DNA of 30,541 nucleotides from positions 1-30,541 of the IMG/VR virus record IMGVR_UViG_3300044846_001269; one strand, written 5' to 3'. The notes beneath the pieces were generated by a model. The model searched no databases, was not told the origin of the DNA, and saw nothing but the letters and a program-made list of their open reading frames with translations. Within the stretch, counting starts at the first letter, position 1, and each line of letters begins with the position of its first letter. Both the position numbers and the translations under genes were made by a program. Below are positions 6,853-16,900 of this stretch, piece by piece. This DNA comes from a virus.

Positions 6853-7098
6853 TTAGCCTTTGGGTTCCTGAGGCTTGTTAGCAGCCTTTCCAAATACAGC
6901 ATTAATCTCATCTGGGTCAAGCATACCGTCTGATAGATAGGAGCGTGAAAGCTCCTGTGCAACACCCATAACACCAGCAACAGCAGCCATAACAGCAGCT
7001 TGCCAAACTTCAATTCCAATTACGGAACCACCAACAAAGGCTCCAGTGATGTTGAGAATTACAACGGCGATAGTTCTGCGAATAATGTCGAATAACAT
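6853..7098 (-). CDS. Holin, r1t type
   Basis: An 81-residue membrane protein expected to permeabilise the inner membrane and time lysis. Two hydrophobic segments are seen: TIAVVILNITGAFVGGSVIG (about 9-28) and VWQAAVMAAVAGVMGVAQEL (about 31-50). The stretch after them, RSYLSDGMLDPDEINAVFG, is characteristic of the phage r1t holin family (SYLxDGxLxxDEIN). A basic tail follows (KAANKPQEPKG). It lies directly after the endolysin in transcription order, with its own promoter candidate in the 58-base gap. The call rests on pattern recognition plus context. Confidence 0.82.
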   Translation of the reverse strand: MLFDIIRRTIAVVILNITGAFVGGSVIGIEVWQAAVMAAVAGVMGVAQELSRSYLSDGMLDPDEINAVFGKAANKPQEPKG

Positions 7099-7129
7099 TT
7101 ATTTCCAATCTCGCCCATTATCTTTTTCT

Positions 7130-7137
7130 ATTATATC
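7130..7137 (-). promoter_or_regulatory. Candidate promoter -10 for holin (GATATAAT)
   Basis: Minus strand GATATAATAG with a perfect TATAAT (7135-7130). Predicted RNA start near 7123 gives a leader of about 25 bases before the holin ATG at 7098. GACAGG stands just upstream. It would allow the two membrane proteins to be made apart from the endolysin. Confidence 0.45.
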
Positions 7138-7156
7138 CTGTCAGTCTTTTACTAAC

Positions 7157-7927
7157 TTATTTAGTAAGCAGCTCCCATGTTTCTAAATCTACAATTCCAG
7201 ACTCAGGCTTGCCCTTTGCTTTTTGAAACTTTTTGACAGCAGCCTCAGTGATAGGACCAAACTGACCATCAGCTTTTAGGCTTAGCTTTTTCTGCACGGC
7301 AATAACAGTCTTGCCTTTTGAGCCAAGCTTTACAGCCTTAAATGGCTGTGGCTTTTTTACTGGTTCGTGAACTGGTGCTGGCTGCACCTCTCCTGTGTCT
7401 GGTGTTGCCTTGTCTACTTCTTGGTCAATCTCCCACTTGGCAATCACAGTCTTGATGAACTTGAGTGGGTCCACAAAGCCTGAGCCGTCAGATGTCCAGC
7501 GGTGAACTCTGCCCTTGCAAATCTCAAAGTGTAAGTGTCTCCCAGCGGATGCACCTGTGTTGCCCATGATGCCCAACCGAGTGCCTGGCTTTACAATCTC
7601 GCCAACCTTTACCTGCAGTGAGTTCTCAACCATGTGTGCGTATCTTGCAACATAAAACTTGCCATTTATCTTTGAGCGAACATCAACAAACCAGCCAACC
7701 CCACCAAGTGAGCCGTCAGCGTTTTTTAGCTTTGAGGTGCCAGCAGCAATAACCTTGCCAGTGTGCCAAGCCTCGTTCCAAATCTTTGGCTTTGGACCCC
7801 ATAGGTCTACGCCGTTATGGTGTTTTTTACGTTGCTCTATGGGATGCACGCGGTATCCATAGGCGCTGGTTACCTTCCAGTCTTTGCCAAACTTGCCGTC
7901 AAGTGGCATCTGTGGTTTTGCTGTCAT
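7157..7927 (-). CDS. Endolysin: M23 peptidase plus peptidoglycan-binding domain
   Basis: A 256-residue lysin that should cut peptide bridges of the host wall. Residues about 15-160 are an M23 metallopeptidase: H37 and D41 in KHHNGVDLWG, H98 in YAHM, and H131-x-H133 in GRHLHFE supply zinc ligands and catalytic His. A Pro-rich linker (about 170-197) leads to a PG_binding_1 domain (about 198-256: VKLGSKGKTVIAVQKKL, DGQFGPITEAAVKKFQ). No signal peptide is seen, in keeping with holin-dependent release. It is followed by the holin and XhlA-like genes. The Shine-Dalgarno is CAGGAA before the ATG. Confidence 0.9.
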   Translation of the reverse strand: MTAKPQMPLDGKFGKDWKVTSAYGYRVHPIEQRKKHHNGVDLWGPKPKIWNEAWHTGKVIAAGTSKLKNADGSLGGVGWFVDVRSKINGKFYVARYAHMVENSLQVKVGEIVKPGTRLGIMGNTGASAGRHLHFEICKGRVHRWTSDGSGFVDPLKFIKTVIAKWEIDQEVDKATPDTGEVQPAPVHEPVKKPQPFKAVKLGSKGKTVIAVQKKLSLKADGQFGPITEAAVKKFQKAKGKPESGIVDLETWELLTK

Positions 7928-7944
7928 TCTACGTTCCTGTCGTT

Positions 7945-8625
7945 TTAAAGTGCGTAAGAGAAATTTAAAGTAAAGTAGTTGCCAGTTGCTACTTCTGCTG
8001 GTTTATTTTTTACCGCAAAGTTAGCGTCTACGTTTGAAAATTTAAGTGGGCTTGAGTTTTCATAGTAAGCAATAATTGATGATGTAGTCATCTGAAAAAC
8101 CCTAAGCGGATATATGGTAGTGTCTTTTCTGAAGGAGCCTAAACCAACAGGGAATCTTTCATCAACAACTGAGCTCGAACTTACTGGCAAGGTTAGCTGA
8201 AGGCTTGTAAATAGACCAGTAGTTGGAGTGGAGTTTTTTGTCATTTTAATATTTACATTAACTATGTTATTACTAATTGTGTAGCGAGCTGTATTAAAGG
8301 TAAACCCAGTGACAGCAGTAGGAGTGTATGTAGTCCAAGGAACGTAAACTGGAATCCAAGATGTGCCGTCGTATGAATAGCGAGATTTAGTTGCAATTAC
8401 ATATGCGTTCGAGCCAGGGATTACTGAGGTAAGTGCGTTCATTGCTGTGACGGTATCAACGCTGTAATTAGCGGTTTGAAGCCTATTAACAATCGGAGTT
8501 AGGTTTTCGTCGAAAGAATCATACACGCTATCTGCGAGTGTAGCAAAGGCGCTATGTAGCGGTGCTATAGGGTCAGAAGCTTCTGGGTACCAAATTGGAT
8601 ACGGTTCTGGGGTTGTAGTTGACAT
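7945..8625 (-). CDS. Minor tail / receptor-binding protein candidate
   Basis: A 226-residue, Thr/Ser-rich, beta-structured protein. The N-terminus (TPEPYPIWYPEASDPIAPLHSAFATLADSV) resembles the attachment segment of actinophage tail proteins, with an APLHSxFxxLADSV helix. The middle has the short motif SRYSYDGTSWIPVY, and the rest is a likely beta-sandwich tip. It is the last tail gene before the endolysin, a common place for a host-binding protein. The gene has no ribosome site: a TAGAAT element ends 6 bases before the ATG and overlaps the stop of the upstream gene, predicting a leaderless mRNA. Function is inferred from place and composition. Confidence 0.55.
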   Translation of the reverse strand: MSTTTPEPYPIWYPEASDPIAPLHSAFATLADSVYDSFDENLTPIVNRLQTANYSVDTVTAMNALTSVIPGSNAYVIATKSRYSYDGTSWIPVYVPWTTYTPTAVTGFTFNTARYTISNNIVNVNIKMTKNSTPTTGLFTSLQLTLPVSSSSVVDERFPVGLGSFRKDTTIYPLRVFQMTTSSIIAYYENSSPLKFSNVDANFAVKNKPAEVATGNYFTLNFSYAL

Positions 8626-8631
8626 ATATCT

Positions 8632-8637
8632 ATTCTA
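8632..8637 (-). promoter_or_regulatory. -10 element predicting leaderless mRNA
   Basis: Minus strand TAGAAT (8637-8632), then AGATAT, then ATG at 8625. The spacing puts the RNA start on the A of the start codon. The element lies within TATGATAGAATAG, which overlaps the TGA of the upstream fibre gene. Confidence 0.5.
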
Positions 8638-9819
8638 TCATACAAGGACTCGCCAGCCGCCAGCGACTGAATCATACCTTTTAATTAAACCGAGCTCTGT
8701 GCTGAGAAAAACTGTGTAACCTTCCACTGATGCACTGTAGGGCCCAGTTCCCACAGAGTTAACTGCAGCTACATCAAGAGTAAAAGATGTATTAGTTGCA
8801 AGCCCAGTGAGGGTAAAGCTAGTTGATGTGCTTCCAGTTAAAACGGTTGCGCTAGTTGAAGAGCCAAATGGGATATATCTTACGCTATATTCTGTTATTG
8901 CAGCTCCACCGTTAGATGCAGGTGCTGTCCAAGATAGGTCAATGCTAGTTTTTTCGGTTGATGGCGTAAAAGCTAAGGCTGTCGGTGGTCCAGGAACGGT
9001 TGCGCTAGTAGTTGGTGTAAGGGTTCCGCTAAGTGTTCTGTAAGCTCCCGTGGTTGAAGCTGCCGTGGCTACTGAGTTTACTGCTGCAATCCTAAAGTAA
9101 TATGCTGTTCCGTTTGTCAATCCAGTTACAGTAAGTGTAGTTCCAGTGACACCTGTGGTTGTAACTAAGCCTGTAGTAAAGCCAGAGTTGGTTGCTCTTT
9201 GGAGAGTGTAGCTTGTAACTGATGTACCGCCGTTATCGCTTGGTGCAGTCCAATTGAGTGTGACCTGTGCCTGACCAGCAACTCCAGTTAGAGATGCAGG
9301 GGCAGTTGGAAGGGTATAGTAGTTTAGGTTTCCAACTAGGCTAGAATCCGTACCGAAAGAGTAGGTTCCGCTATCCGTAAAGTTTGCTATGCTAGAGTCT
9401 GTTGTTGTATCGTAATAAATATCTTTCCCGCTTTGACTGCTTTCATCAACTTGCATATACACAGCTGATTTTCCAGAAACCCAAAAGCCTGCCCTTATTG
9501 TGCTTGTTGTAGTCGTGTTTATAAGCTCAGCGGATTGAAGGTCTTTGTAAGATGTCTGAGGTGCAGAAGTTGAGGCAGCAACTGTGAAGTTATCAGTTCT
9601 AGCCAAAAGTGACAAGCCAGAACTCCATAAACCTAATGCAATAGTTCTGCTTGCATCTCTACCACTAACACCCATTCTCATTTGGTAAACGGAAATATAC
9701 TTAGTACCAGATGGGTTTGCGTTACCGAGAGCAGACACTGACATAGTGCATGAGGTCTGCTGGTAGGCAGCCCAGTACACCTGTGTATTAACTGCTCCGT
9801 TTATTGCTAGATTGGGCAT
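8638..9819 (-). CDS. Tail fibre protein with two fibronectin III domains
   Basis: A 393-residue structural protein. Residues about 1-170 look like a beta-rich domain (IALGLWSSGLSLLARTD, AGFWVSGKSAVYMQVDESS). Two fibronectin type III domains follow: about 172-262 (QVTLNWTAPSDNGG, YTLQRATNSG, LTNGTAYYFRIAAVN) and about 273-372 (IDLSWTAPASNGG, YSVRYIPFG, TSFTLDVAAVNSVG). The end GLIKRYDSVAGGWRVLV is a short cap. FN3 domains in phage tails are thought to give weak carbohydrate contacts or act as spacers. It sits between two other fibre candidates. The FN3 calls are firm; the role is inferred. Confidence 0.75.
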   Translation of the reverse strand: MPNLAINGAVNTQVYWAAYQQTSCTMSVSALGNANPSGTKYISVYQMRMGVSGRDASRTIALGLWSSGLSLLARTDNFTVAASTSAPQTSYKDLQSAELINTTTTSTIRAGFWVSGKSAVYMQVDESSQSGKDIYYDTTTDSSIANFTDSGTYSFGTDSSLVGNLNYYTLPTAPASLTGVAGQAQVTLNWTAPSDNGGTSVTSYTLQRATNSGFTTGLVTTTGVTGTTLTVTGLTNGTAYYFRIAAVNSVATAASTTGAYRTLSGTLTPTTSATVPGPPTALAFTPSTEKTSIDLSWTAPASNGGAAITEYSVRYIPFGSSTSATVLTGSTSTSFTLTGLATNTSFTLDVAAVNSVGTGPYSASVEGYTVFLSTELGLIKRYDSVAGGWRVLV

Positions 9820-9837
9820 TTTATTTGTCCATTTCCT

Positions 9838-11544
9838 TTAAGCTACGATGTAAATTGAGTTTAGGTCTAAGATAAAGCCTGTAGGAATAGTTACTCCGCT
9901 GCTAACTGATGTGAGAACTATTGAACCAGCTGTGCTGATGTAAGCCATGGCAACTGGTCCACCTACTCCAGTGCCAGCGAAAGCTTCTATGATTGGTCTC
10001 CGACCAGAAGCAAGCGTTCCCATAGTCGAGTTGCCTATGTTTCCATTAGCAGGAACGCTGATTGCAGCGCCAGTTCGTTCAAATTGGCAGCTAAGCATAG
10101 CAATTCCATTGCGTTGACGGTACAGCTGGCTATTTACCGACCAACCCGTTGCTGCTGTGATTACTCCCGAAGTCAAGTCTCCAACGTTGCCTATCGAAAG
10201 TGTACCGTCTCCGCTAATTGTTGAAGTTGCACTTCCTAGCTGAATGTTTCCGCCATGAGGGTTCACGTAAATAATCGAACCACTGGTTCCGTTGCGAGCC
10301 ATTATTTCATCGTTGTCAATTAGTAGATTAACTCCGCCAGTGGGCCCGATTTGCAAGGCGTGGTCTGTTGAGGTGAGGCTTGCCTCGGTAGTTGATGTCA
10401 GCCTAAGCCGAGGCCCAGTCATATCACCTGTGAAAAAAGGGTCTTCGCTATCTGCTGAGTTTTGTGGGTCAATCCACAAGTCACCATCTGCTGGGCTTGC
10501 AGGTTCTTCGGACTGAATATAGACACGTGTGTCTCCCACAGAGAAAGACTCAACTGCGGTGACCGAGGGTGTTATTAATCCGTCTCTTCCCAGCACGGAA
10601 ATAGCTTCATCAAGGTTTCCACCGTCTGGTCCAACTGAAATTCCTTCTGGTCCAACCATAGCACCAAAGTTTGCATTAGTACCACCTGGGCCACGCACGG
10701 ACAAAATGCTCTCATAAACCTCATTGGGCTTGTTAGATGAAACTTCTCCACCAGCAACATATGTTATAGCGGAAGAATCTTTTAGAGTTTTAAACTTAAG
10801 GTAAACACCAGCAGATAAATCTATCTCAACTATAAGTGCGTTAGTCTGATTAAGGTCCTCTGGGTCACATCCAGTGATGTTTACATATTGTCCAGCTGTA
10901 ATGATTGCAATGTTTTCATCTGTAGGTGCAACTTCATATATTGTAACTGGAATTTCATCTTCTGGGTCTCCATCAGACCAGTCTGTGCCCTGTTCGTATA
11001 TTATACCAGAAGTAACGTCAAGTATATCTGCCCTGTACCCAGGAAGTGCAGACTGGTTGCTAAGAGTAATTGCTAGTCCGTCACCAGATATCTGACCATA
11101 GGCGTTCATGTTTATGGAAGTATCGTTTATTAGAAATTCGGCTGGAGTATAGAAGTCTTTTTCCGTTACTGGGTTTACGTCAAAGCTTCCAGGGCTTATC
11201 TTAAAATAAGGGGCAGAACCGATAGCTTCTAAACCCTCTACACCCTCTTCAAATTCAACTCTTTCTCCAACGGTGATAGACTTATCAACCGTAAGGGATT
11301 CACTGGATTTTATTTCTCCAACAAAATTTACAGCGCCTACCTCTGTGGATATTTCGCCGTCTTCTTGATTGATAAAGTTAAAGGTATTATCTAAACCTGC
11401 GTTTAATTTAACGTCAGAGCCAATACCAGCATTTTGCAACTGCACAGATAGGCGTTCAATTACGTTTTTTAATGCTTCAATCTCGGATTCAGTTTGTCGA
11501 ACCCAGGGCTGCATATCGCTTGGTGCGTTGCTGTCTTGAATCAT
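9838..11544 (-). CDS. Tail fibre / baseplate protein sharing a module with the collagen-like fibre
   Basis: A 568-residue protein. The N-terminus holds a coiled coil (about 12-38: WVRQTESEIEALKNVIERL), likely a trimer seed. The centre is beta-rich and acidic, with a DGDLWID motif (EEPASPADGDLWIDPQNS) common in phage tail fibres. At about 370-440 lies a module (PRLRLTSTTEASLTSTDHAL, NLLIDNDEIMARN, YVNPHGGNIQLG) that closely matches one in the collagen-like fibre at 22337-24565. The C-terminus looks like a globular tip. Its ATG overlaps the stop of the upstream tail gene, so they are co-translated. An attachment or side-fibre role is likely. Confidence 0.65.
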   Translation of the reverse strand: MIQDSNAPSDMQPWVRQTESEIEALKNVIERLSVQLQNAGIGSDVKLNAGLDNTFNFINQEDGEISTEVGAVNFVGEIKSSESLTVDKSITVGERVEFEEGVEGLEAIGSAPYFKISPGSFDVNPVTEKDFYTPAEFLINDTSINMNAYGQISGDGLAITLSNQSALPGYRADILDVTSGIIYEQGTDWSDGDPEDEIPVTIYEVAPTDENIAIITAGQYVNITGCDPEDLNQTNALIVEIDLSAGVYLKFKTLKDSSAITYVAGGEVSSNKPNEVYESILSVRGPGGTNANFGAMVGPEGISVGPDGGNLDEAISVLGRDGLITPSVTAVESFSVGDTRVYIQSEEPASPADGDLWIDPQNSADSEDPFFTGDMTGPRLRLTSTTEASLTSTDHALQIGPTGGVNLLIDNDEIMARNGTSGSIIYVNPHGGNIQLGSATSTISGDGTLSIGNVGDLTSGVITAATGWSVNSQLYRQRNGIAMLSCQFERTGAAISVPANGNIGNSTMGTLASGRRPIIEAFAGTGVGGPVAMAYISTAGSIVLTSVSSGVTIPTGFILDLNSIYIVA

Positions 11545-13067
11545 TATACTGGCTCCATCAGTGGTATTATTGCAAAGTCGCTAAAGCTCATAGCCTCAGT
11601 TGGGTTTGTTGCTGGGTTAAACATTGTATCTGTAAAGTCTCCGTACGTAAGCCCACTCCACAAGGTATTAAACTGTGCAAAGGTCACATACTGAACTGCT
11701 GTAATTCCAATATTTCCATAGTCGTAGCTAACGGATTCAACTCTATATGTCGAGTCATTCCAGTTAAATATAGCCCCAGGCAAAAAGCCAAACTCTTGGT
11801 TATCTGCCTCATCAACCATGTCGGTTGATAGGTCTATTATAACATTTGGCCCAGAGAGTTTCTGAGCAGATTTAAAAGCTGAGTCATAAAGGTACTTTTT
11901 GTTAATGGCAAATGGGTTCAAGGGGAAACTTACACCTTCATTACCCTCAACGCTTCCAGTGTTAAAAATATGAATAGAACTGTCAACTTTTACTCCAGTC
12001 CCAGTAATCATTAACGCTGGGTTTCCTGATGAAAACTCAATAGTCCAAGGAGCATTTGTTGCCTCTTTAGGACCAGTTACCTTAATGTTTAACTCAAATG
12101 GATTGTCGGGGTTTTTTTCTACCACTAATCCAGCACCAGTTGCAGTTACAATTTCAGGTAAAACCCTACCGCCGTTTTTATCTAGGAAACAGTAAAACCC
12201 ATTAGGGTTTGAGCTTGGGACTATACCGACAGAAGTTGGCAAAACATACTTAGCAAGTAGCTCTGGTGAGTCTACTGTGTACTCTGGCTGATTAACTTCA
12301 TCTACAGAAAAACTCACAGGAAGAATTATTTCTGCAGTTGCTCCAGCTTCAACGCTTGCAACAGTCTCTCCCTTATCGTAAGTCTTTATAATTCCGTCAA
12401 CAACATAACTGGTTTTCCCAAATGTTGAAACAAAACTTTTAACGGTATTACCTATTTCAAATTGAAAACTTTCTGATTCGGAGTTTGACAGCTGCAGGGT
12501 TTTTAAAGCTACTGGTCTTACGTAAATTACGTTATTCTGGAAATACATCTCTGCACCAACTGTGGCACAGAGTAGCTTAAGCTGAACCCAAACATTTTCA
12601 GACCACCCAGGGTATACCACATTTATTGATGCAAATGATGAGTGAATATTGTAGTCAGTGGAGATTAATCCACCAAGCTGAAAGTAAGAGGCAAATGCCG
12701 CCGCTAGTGTGCCATTAATGCTAGGCGATGTTTTAACTGAGTTTAATGACTCAAACCTAGATTGTGCTGAAATAGTAACTGTGTCATTTGAAAGCGAAAC
12801 GCCCATCACTTTACCGCTAAAGATACCCCTAACACTGTCAGTGAATACAATCTGGTTGTTTAAGAGTAATTTACTTGATGGGTGGGTTGCACCAAGCGTC
12901 TCTATAGAGTTGCTTTCACCGCTTATGTTAAGGGTGGGTATTTCCCCAGCTGTATCAACTGTGGCAATAGGTGTTGCACCTTCGGAAAGTCCGTAGCCAA
13001 TAACAACTTCAGATTGGTCTTTGGTTGACAGCTTGCCATTGCCATCTATAGTTAATTTTACGCCCAT
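11544..13067 (-). CDS. Minor tail (distal tail/baseplate) protein
   Basis: A 507-residue protein in the place where siphoviruses code the tail-associated or baseplate-hub protein, after the Dit-like gene. The first 200 residues are beta-rich (LTIDGNGKLSTKDQSEVVIG, ENVWVQLKLLCATVGAEMYF), the latter resembling a domain of tail-hub proteins. The rest is Asn/Thr/Val-rich and lacks a recognisable enzyme motif. It overlaps both neighbours by one base (TAATG), so it is in a coupled series. I recognise no named family; the call rests on gene order. Confidence 0.6.
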   Translation of the reverse strand: MGVKLTIDGNGKLSTKDQSEVVIGYGLSEGATPIATVDTAGEIPTLNISGESNSIETLGATHPSSKLLLNNQIVFTDSVRGIFSGKVMGVSLSNDTVTISAQSRFESLNSVKTSPSINGTLAAAFASYFQLGGLISTDYNIHSSFASINVVYPGWSENVWVQLKLLCATVGAEMYFQNNVIYVRPVALKTLQLSNSESESFQFEIGNTVKSFVSTFGKTSYVVDGIIKTYDKGETVASVEAGATAEIILPVSFSVDEVNQPEYTVDSPELLAKYVLPTSVGIVPSSNPNGFYCFLDKNGGRVLPEIVTATGAGLVVEKNPDNPFELNIKVTGPKEATNAPWTIEFSSGNPALMITGTGVKVDSSIHIFNTGSVEGNEGVSFPLNPFAINKKYLYDSAFKSAQKLSGPNVIIDLSTDMVDEADNQEFGFLPGAIFNWNDSTYRVESVSYDYGNIGITAVQYVTFAQFNTLWSGLTYGDFTDTMFNPATNPTEAMSFSDFAIIPLMEPV

Positions 13068-13972
13068 TATACTACCTCTATTAGAGTGGCACTCATTCCT
13101 ATTTGACCATCATTTATAGCTGCACTTACGTAATCAATTGACATATCGCTAAACTCAAGTTGCTGTGTTCCACGACCTGAGATAAACTTCCCAGTTGGAG
13201 GTGTAACTCCAGTTGGCAATAGTTGTGCAATCAAGCCAACAATGAAAAACTCACATTGACCAGAAGCAGTCTTCTTTAGGTAAAACTCAACTCGCTTTAC
13301 CGAAGTGCTGGCAAAAGATGTGTTTACTCTAGTGGTGGTATCTACGCCAAGGGCGGTCAACTGGACATCCGTTCCAGCCACACCAGACGCATTGTATGGA
13401 GTTGCAAATGCGCCACCAGTTGAACCATGCTTACCATGCAGGCCTAAGTGAAGCGTGTAGCCATCTGGAATAATAAAAGTATACTTATAGCTTTCTGCAT
13501 TTGGTCCTGCCACTGTGTACTTGGCAGACTTGTAAGGATACCCTTGAGTGTTAGTTCCAATTCCAGTCACTGCGGATGTCAGCACAGTCTCCCTAGTTAC
13601 TGGTGAGTCTTCTAGGTCGGGGCAAATTCCAGACCAGTCGAAATCAATTGACATAAACGGAGCTGCCCAGCCAGGAGCGAATAAGTTCTGGTCCATAGCA
13701 TATGGGTCAACCCAGTAGTATGGCCCATCACCATAAAGTCCGTCTGCGAAGTCCTTTATAATAGAAAGGTCGTTAATGCTGCTTGGGTTGTTCATTGAGC
13801 CGTTCCAAGCCATGTCAAACACCCTGTGGGAGCCCTTAGAACGCCTCACAGAGGCCCCGCCGTTAAGAAACACAGAGGATTCCGAGAATGACTGTGGCGA
13901 GGCGTTCATGCCGCTTAGAGGGGCTTTTATCCAGCTTTGGTGGTTCTTGTTTCCAAAGTAAACTTTACTCAT
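13067..13972 (-). CDS. Dit-like distal tail protein
   Basis: A 301-residue protein directly after the tape measure gene, the usual place of the distal tail protein that closes the tube and carries the baseplate. The N-terminal part (VYFGNKNHQSWIKAPLSGMN, FLNGGASVRRSKGSHRVFDM) resembles the first domain of actinophage minor tail proteins. It is followed by YGDGPYYWVDPYAMDQNLF, a stretch often seen in that set, and by a beta-sandwich part. It overlaps the tape measure stop (TAATG) with GAGGT upstream. No catalytic motif is seen. Confidence 0.65.
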   Translation of the reverse strand: MSKVYFGNKNHQSWIKAPLSGMNASPQSFSESSVFLNGGASVRRSKGSHRVFDMAWNGSMNNPSSINDLSIIKDFADGLYGDGPYYWVDPYAMDQNLFAPGWAAPFMSIDFDWSGICPDLEDSPVTRETVLTSAVTGIGTNTQGYPYKSAKYTVAGPNAESYKYTFIIPDGYTLHLGLHGKHGSTGGAFATPYNASGVAGTDVQLTALGVDTTTRVNTSFASTSVKRVEFYLKKTASGQCEFFIVGLIAQLLPTGVTPPTGKFISGRGTQQLEFSDMSIDYVSAAINDGQIGMSATLIEVV

Positions 13973-16900
13973 TATCTACTACCTCTTCTAGCAAGTTCTT
14001 TATTGCCAGCGTTAGCGCTTTCGGCAATCTTTCTATCTGTTGTGTAAAGGGAGACTGGCCTGTCAATTGCTTTTCTTAGTAGGGCCCTGTCCATCTCAGA
14101 CAAGTATACAGTGCTAGATACTGAACCGCCCCGCTGTGCAGCCACAGGACTTGGCTGAGCCGAGCCAGACTTAATTTGATTTAGAGAATCGAAGAAACCA
14201 ACTCCATGCCTTTCTACGGCAGCTGCTCTAATAACATACTCCCCGCTTGAAAGCATTGCTGGTATTGAGTCGGATGTTTGAGTTCCAGGACCAGATACAT
14301 AACCTCCAGTTGCGTAGCCTCGAAGGGCTTTTCTTCTCGCTCTAGCTTGTTTCAACTCAAGGTCAATTACTGCAGTAGACTGACCAGCACCAATTCTCCA
14401 GACCCTTTGCTCTTGCAGGGTTGAAATCTGCTGGTTTAGGGTTTCAATTTCTGCAGTTTTTGACAGCTCTCTAAATAGTTTCGCTATCTGAGCTGCCATA
14501 ACTGAAACATTTAAATTAGGGTCAACAGTAACGCTAGTGCTTTTCTTTTTTGCAAGATAAGCATCAATAGCTGTTGTTACTGGGTTTAGATTAACATCAA
14601 CATTTGGTGGAGTAATATTTCCAGCAGCAGTACCAAAACCACGAATTACATCAGTGTACTGAGCAAGCTCGTCTGCACTAAATCCAATCGCTCTTGCTTG
14701 GCTTGCAAAGTCACGTGCTATTTTTCTGGCGTAAGCTTTGACTTCAGCTGCTGTTGGTAGCTTTCCATTTGCCTTCGCTGTCTGTGCATAGGCAGTAATG
14801 AGGTCTTTTGAATCATCTACTCTAGCACGAATTTCTGCTCTGTTTTCTCTAGCTGCACGAGTATTGCCCTTTAGAGTTAGGGAGGCCCTGCCTTCTTGGT
14901 AAGCTAACTCTTCTCCTGATTCCGCTACACGTGCATCAAGTGCTTCAATCTCTGCAGTGATTCTACGAATCTCATTTATATCGCCATATCTTTTAGCGAT
15001 GTCTAACTGGTTTTCCAGAGAACGCCTATCTGTGGCTGACTCGGCAAGTTCTTTTTTAATGTCAATTACTGCTTTTCTTGCAGACTTTACAGAACGAGTT
15101 ATAGACTCCCAGCCTTCTCTGGAGTTATCTGTGGCTATTTGAGATGCAAAAGCAAGTTGAGTTATGTTATCAAATATACTATTTAGCTCACTGACGTAAT
15201 CAAATACTGTTCTTACTTCTCTTCTTGCAGCCCTTGAGGTGTCTGACATAGATTGCTGCAGCTGTGCAAATATAGATGAGAATACATCGCTAAATTCACC
15301 GCCACTAAGCAATTTACTGATTTCAGCTCTTGCAGCTGCAGAAACTCCAGCAGTTGTAAGGATAGCTTGACGAAGCTGGTCTAGTGTACTGAAGGCTGTA
15401 GGGTCAAGTTTAATATCGTATTCTTCGTTAAGTTTCTCCACAAGGCCAGTTAATTGGGAACTCGCATCTCCACCTGCCTGTTCAACAACTTGAATTGCAG
15501 CCGCTGAAGCCATCAAAGCCTGAGGAAGGTCTGTCCCAGCCTTATCTGCAATGGCATTTATCATTCCCTCAAAAGCAGTAAATGCTTTTCTTCCGTCTTC
15601 GGCAAATACGTTAATGCCATTTTTTGAATCCTTTAAAGCTTGTAGAAAGTCAAGTGTTGATACTGTAAAGTTTGCCATATTCTTTTGAGGTGTAATAAAT
15701 GCAGCAGTTAAATCCTCTTTAATTGCAGCTGCAACATCCCTGAGCTCATCCGCAGCATCGGTCTCTGCTATTCTATCTAAACCGTCTGCTACAATATTTA
15801 AGTTCTCAGCATAGTTTGGGAATATTGCATTGAGCTCAGTTGTGCTCATTCCGATTCCCTCAGATTGATTTTTTATTTCAGCCATTAGCTCGCTGGCTTT
15901 TTGATACTCTCCCTCATCAATTAATTGCTGTAGGGCTGCTTTAACCCTGAGTATCTGGGCTTGCTGTTCAGTTAGATTCCTAATTCCTCCGCTGAGGTAA
16001 GATATAGCATTTGCTGCTTGTGGATTTGCTGCAGTAGACTGGAAATCGTAAAGAGCGTTTTGGAAATCGCTAAGAAGCCTTACCCCGCTGCCATCAACAA
16101 GAATTGATAATGCACTGCTATCTGTAAATAAAGAAAATTCCTCGACAGACTCTAGGGAAAGTATTTCACTCTTTAGTTCAGAAACGCCATACTTTGCACG
16201 TTCAGTTGCGTCTTTAAATTCAATAAAAGACTTTACTGCTTGAAAGGCAAAACCAGCAGCTGCTAAAAATGGAATTGCTTTTATGAATAAGCCAAATGCT
16301 CTCGCCCCTGTACCTCCAGCTTTCATTGCAGCGGTAATCTGTGCAATGCTTACATTAGCTTTACCAGTTGCAGGAGTTAGCTCAAGCATCCGACCAATTA
16401 GGTTTCTTATGCTTAAGGTTGACAAAGCGGTAGCTCCGCCAAGGTCCCCAATGGCCGTTTTATAAGCAAGGGCGCTAGCCGTTGCTTGTAATAGAGCTGA
16501 TTTGTATAGTAAAAATGCACCAACTCCAATACCAACTGCTGCAGTCAAAGCAACTATAGCTGCTAAAGCGTTATTTTGTGAAATAAACTCTAACACATTG
16601 TTTACTAGCGTAAGAGCCAAAGTCAACGTAGCCATAACAGGGAGAAAGTTCCCTGCTGAATCTGCAATGGCAGCTATGTTATTTTGAAATCTTGCCAGTT
16701 GCTCAGTAACAGTTCCCATGACCTGTTCGAACTGAGCCGCAAGGTCTGTGTTTTCTTTATAGGCACTAGTTGCATCATTTAAAGAGTCCACAAGAAGTTC
16801 GTGGTTTCCAACAAGTCTTTCAAGTACGTTTATCTCTCTTGTGTTTGTAATTCCAATTTGACCAAGAACAACGTTCATATCGGTTCCAGCAGCCTGCGCA

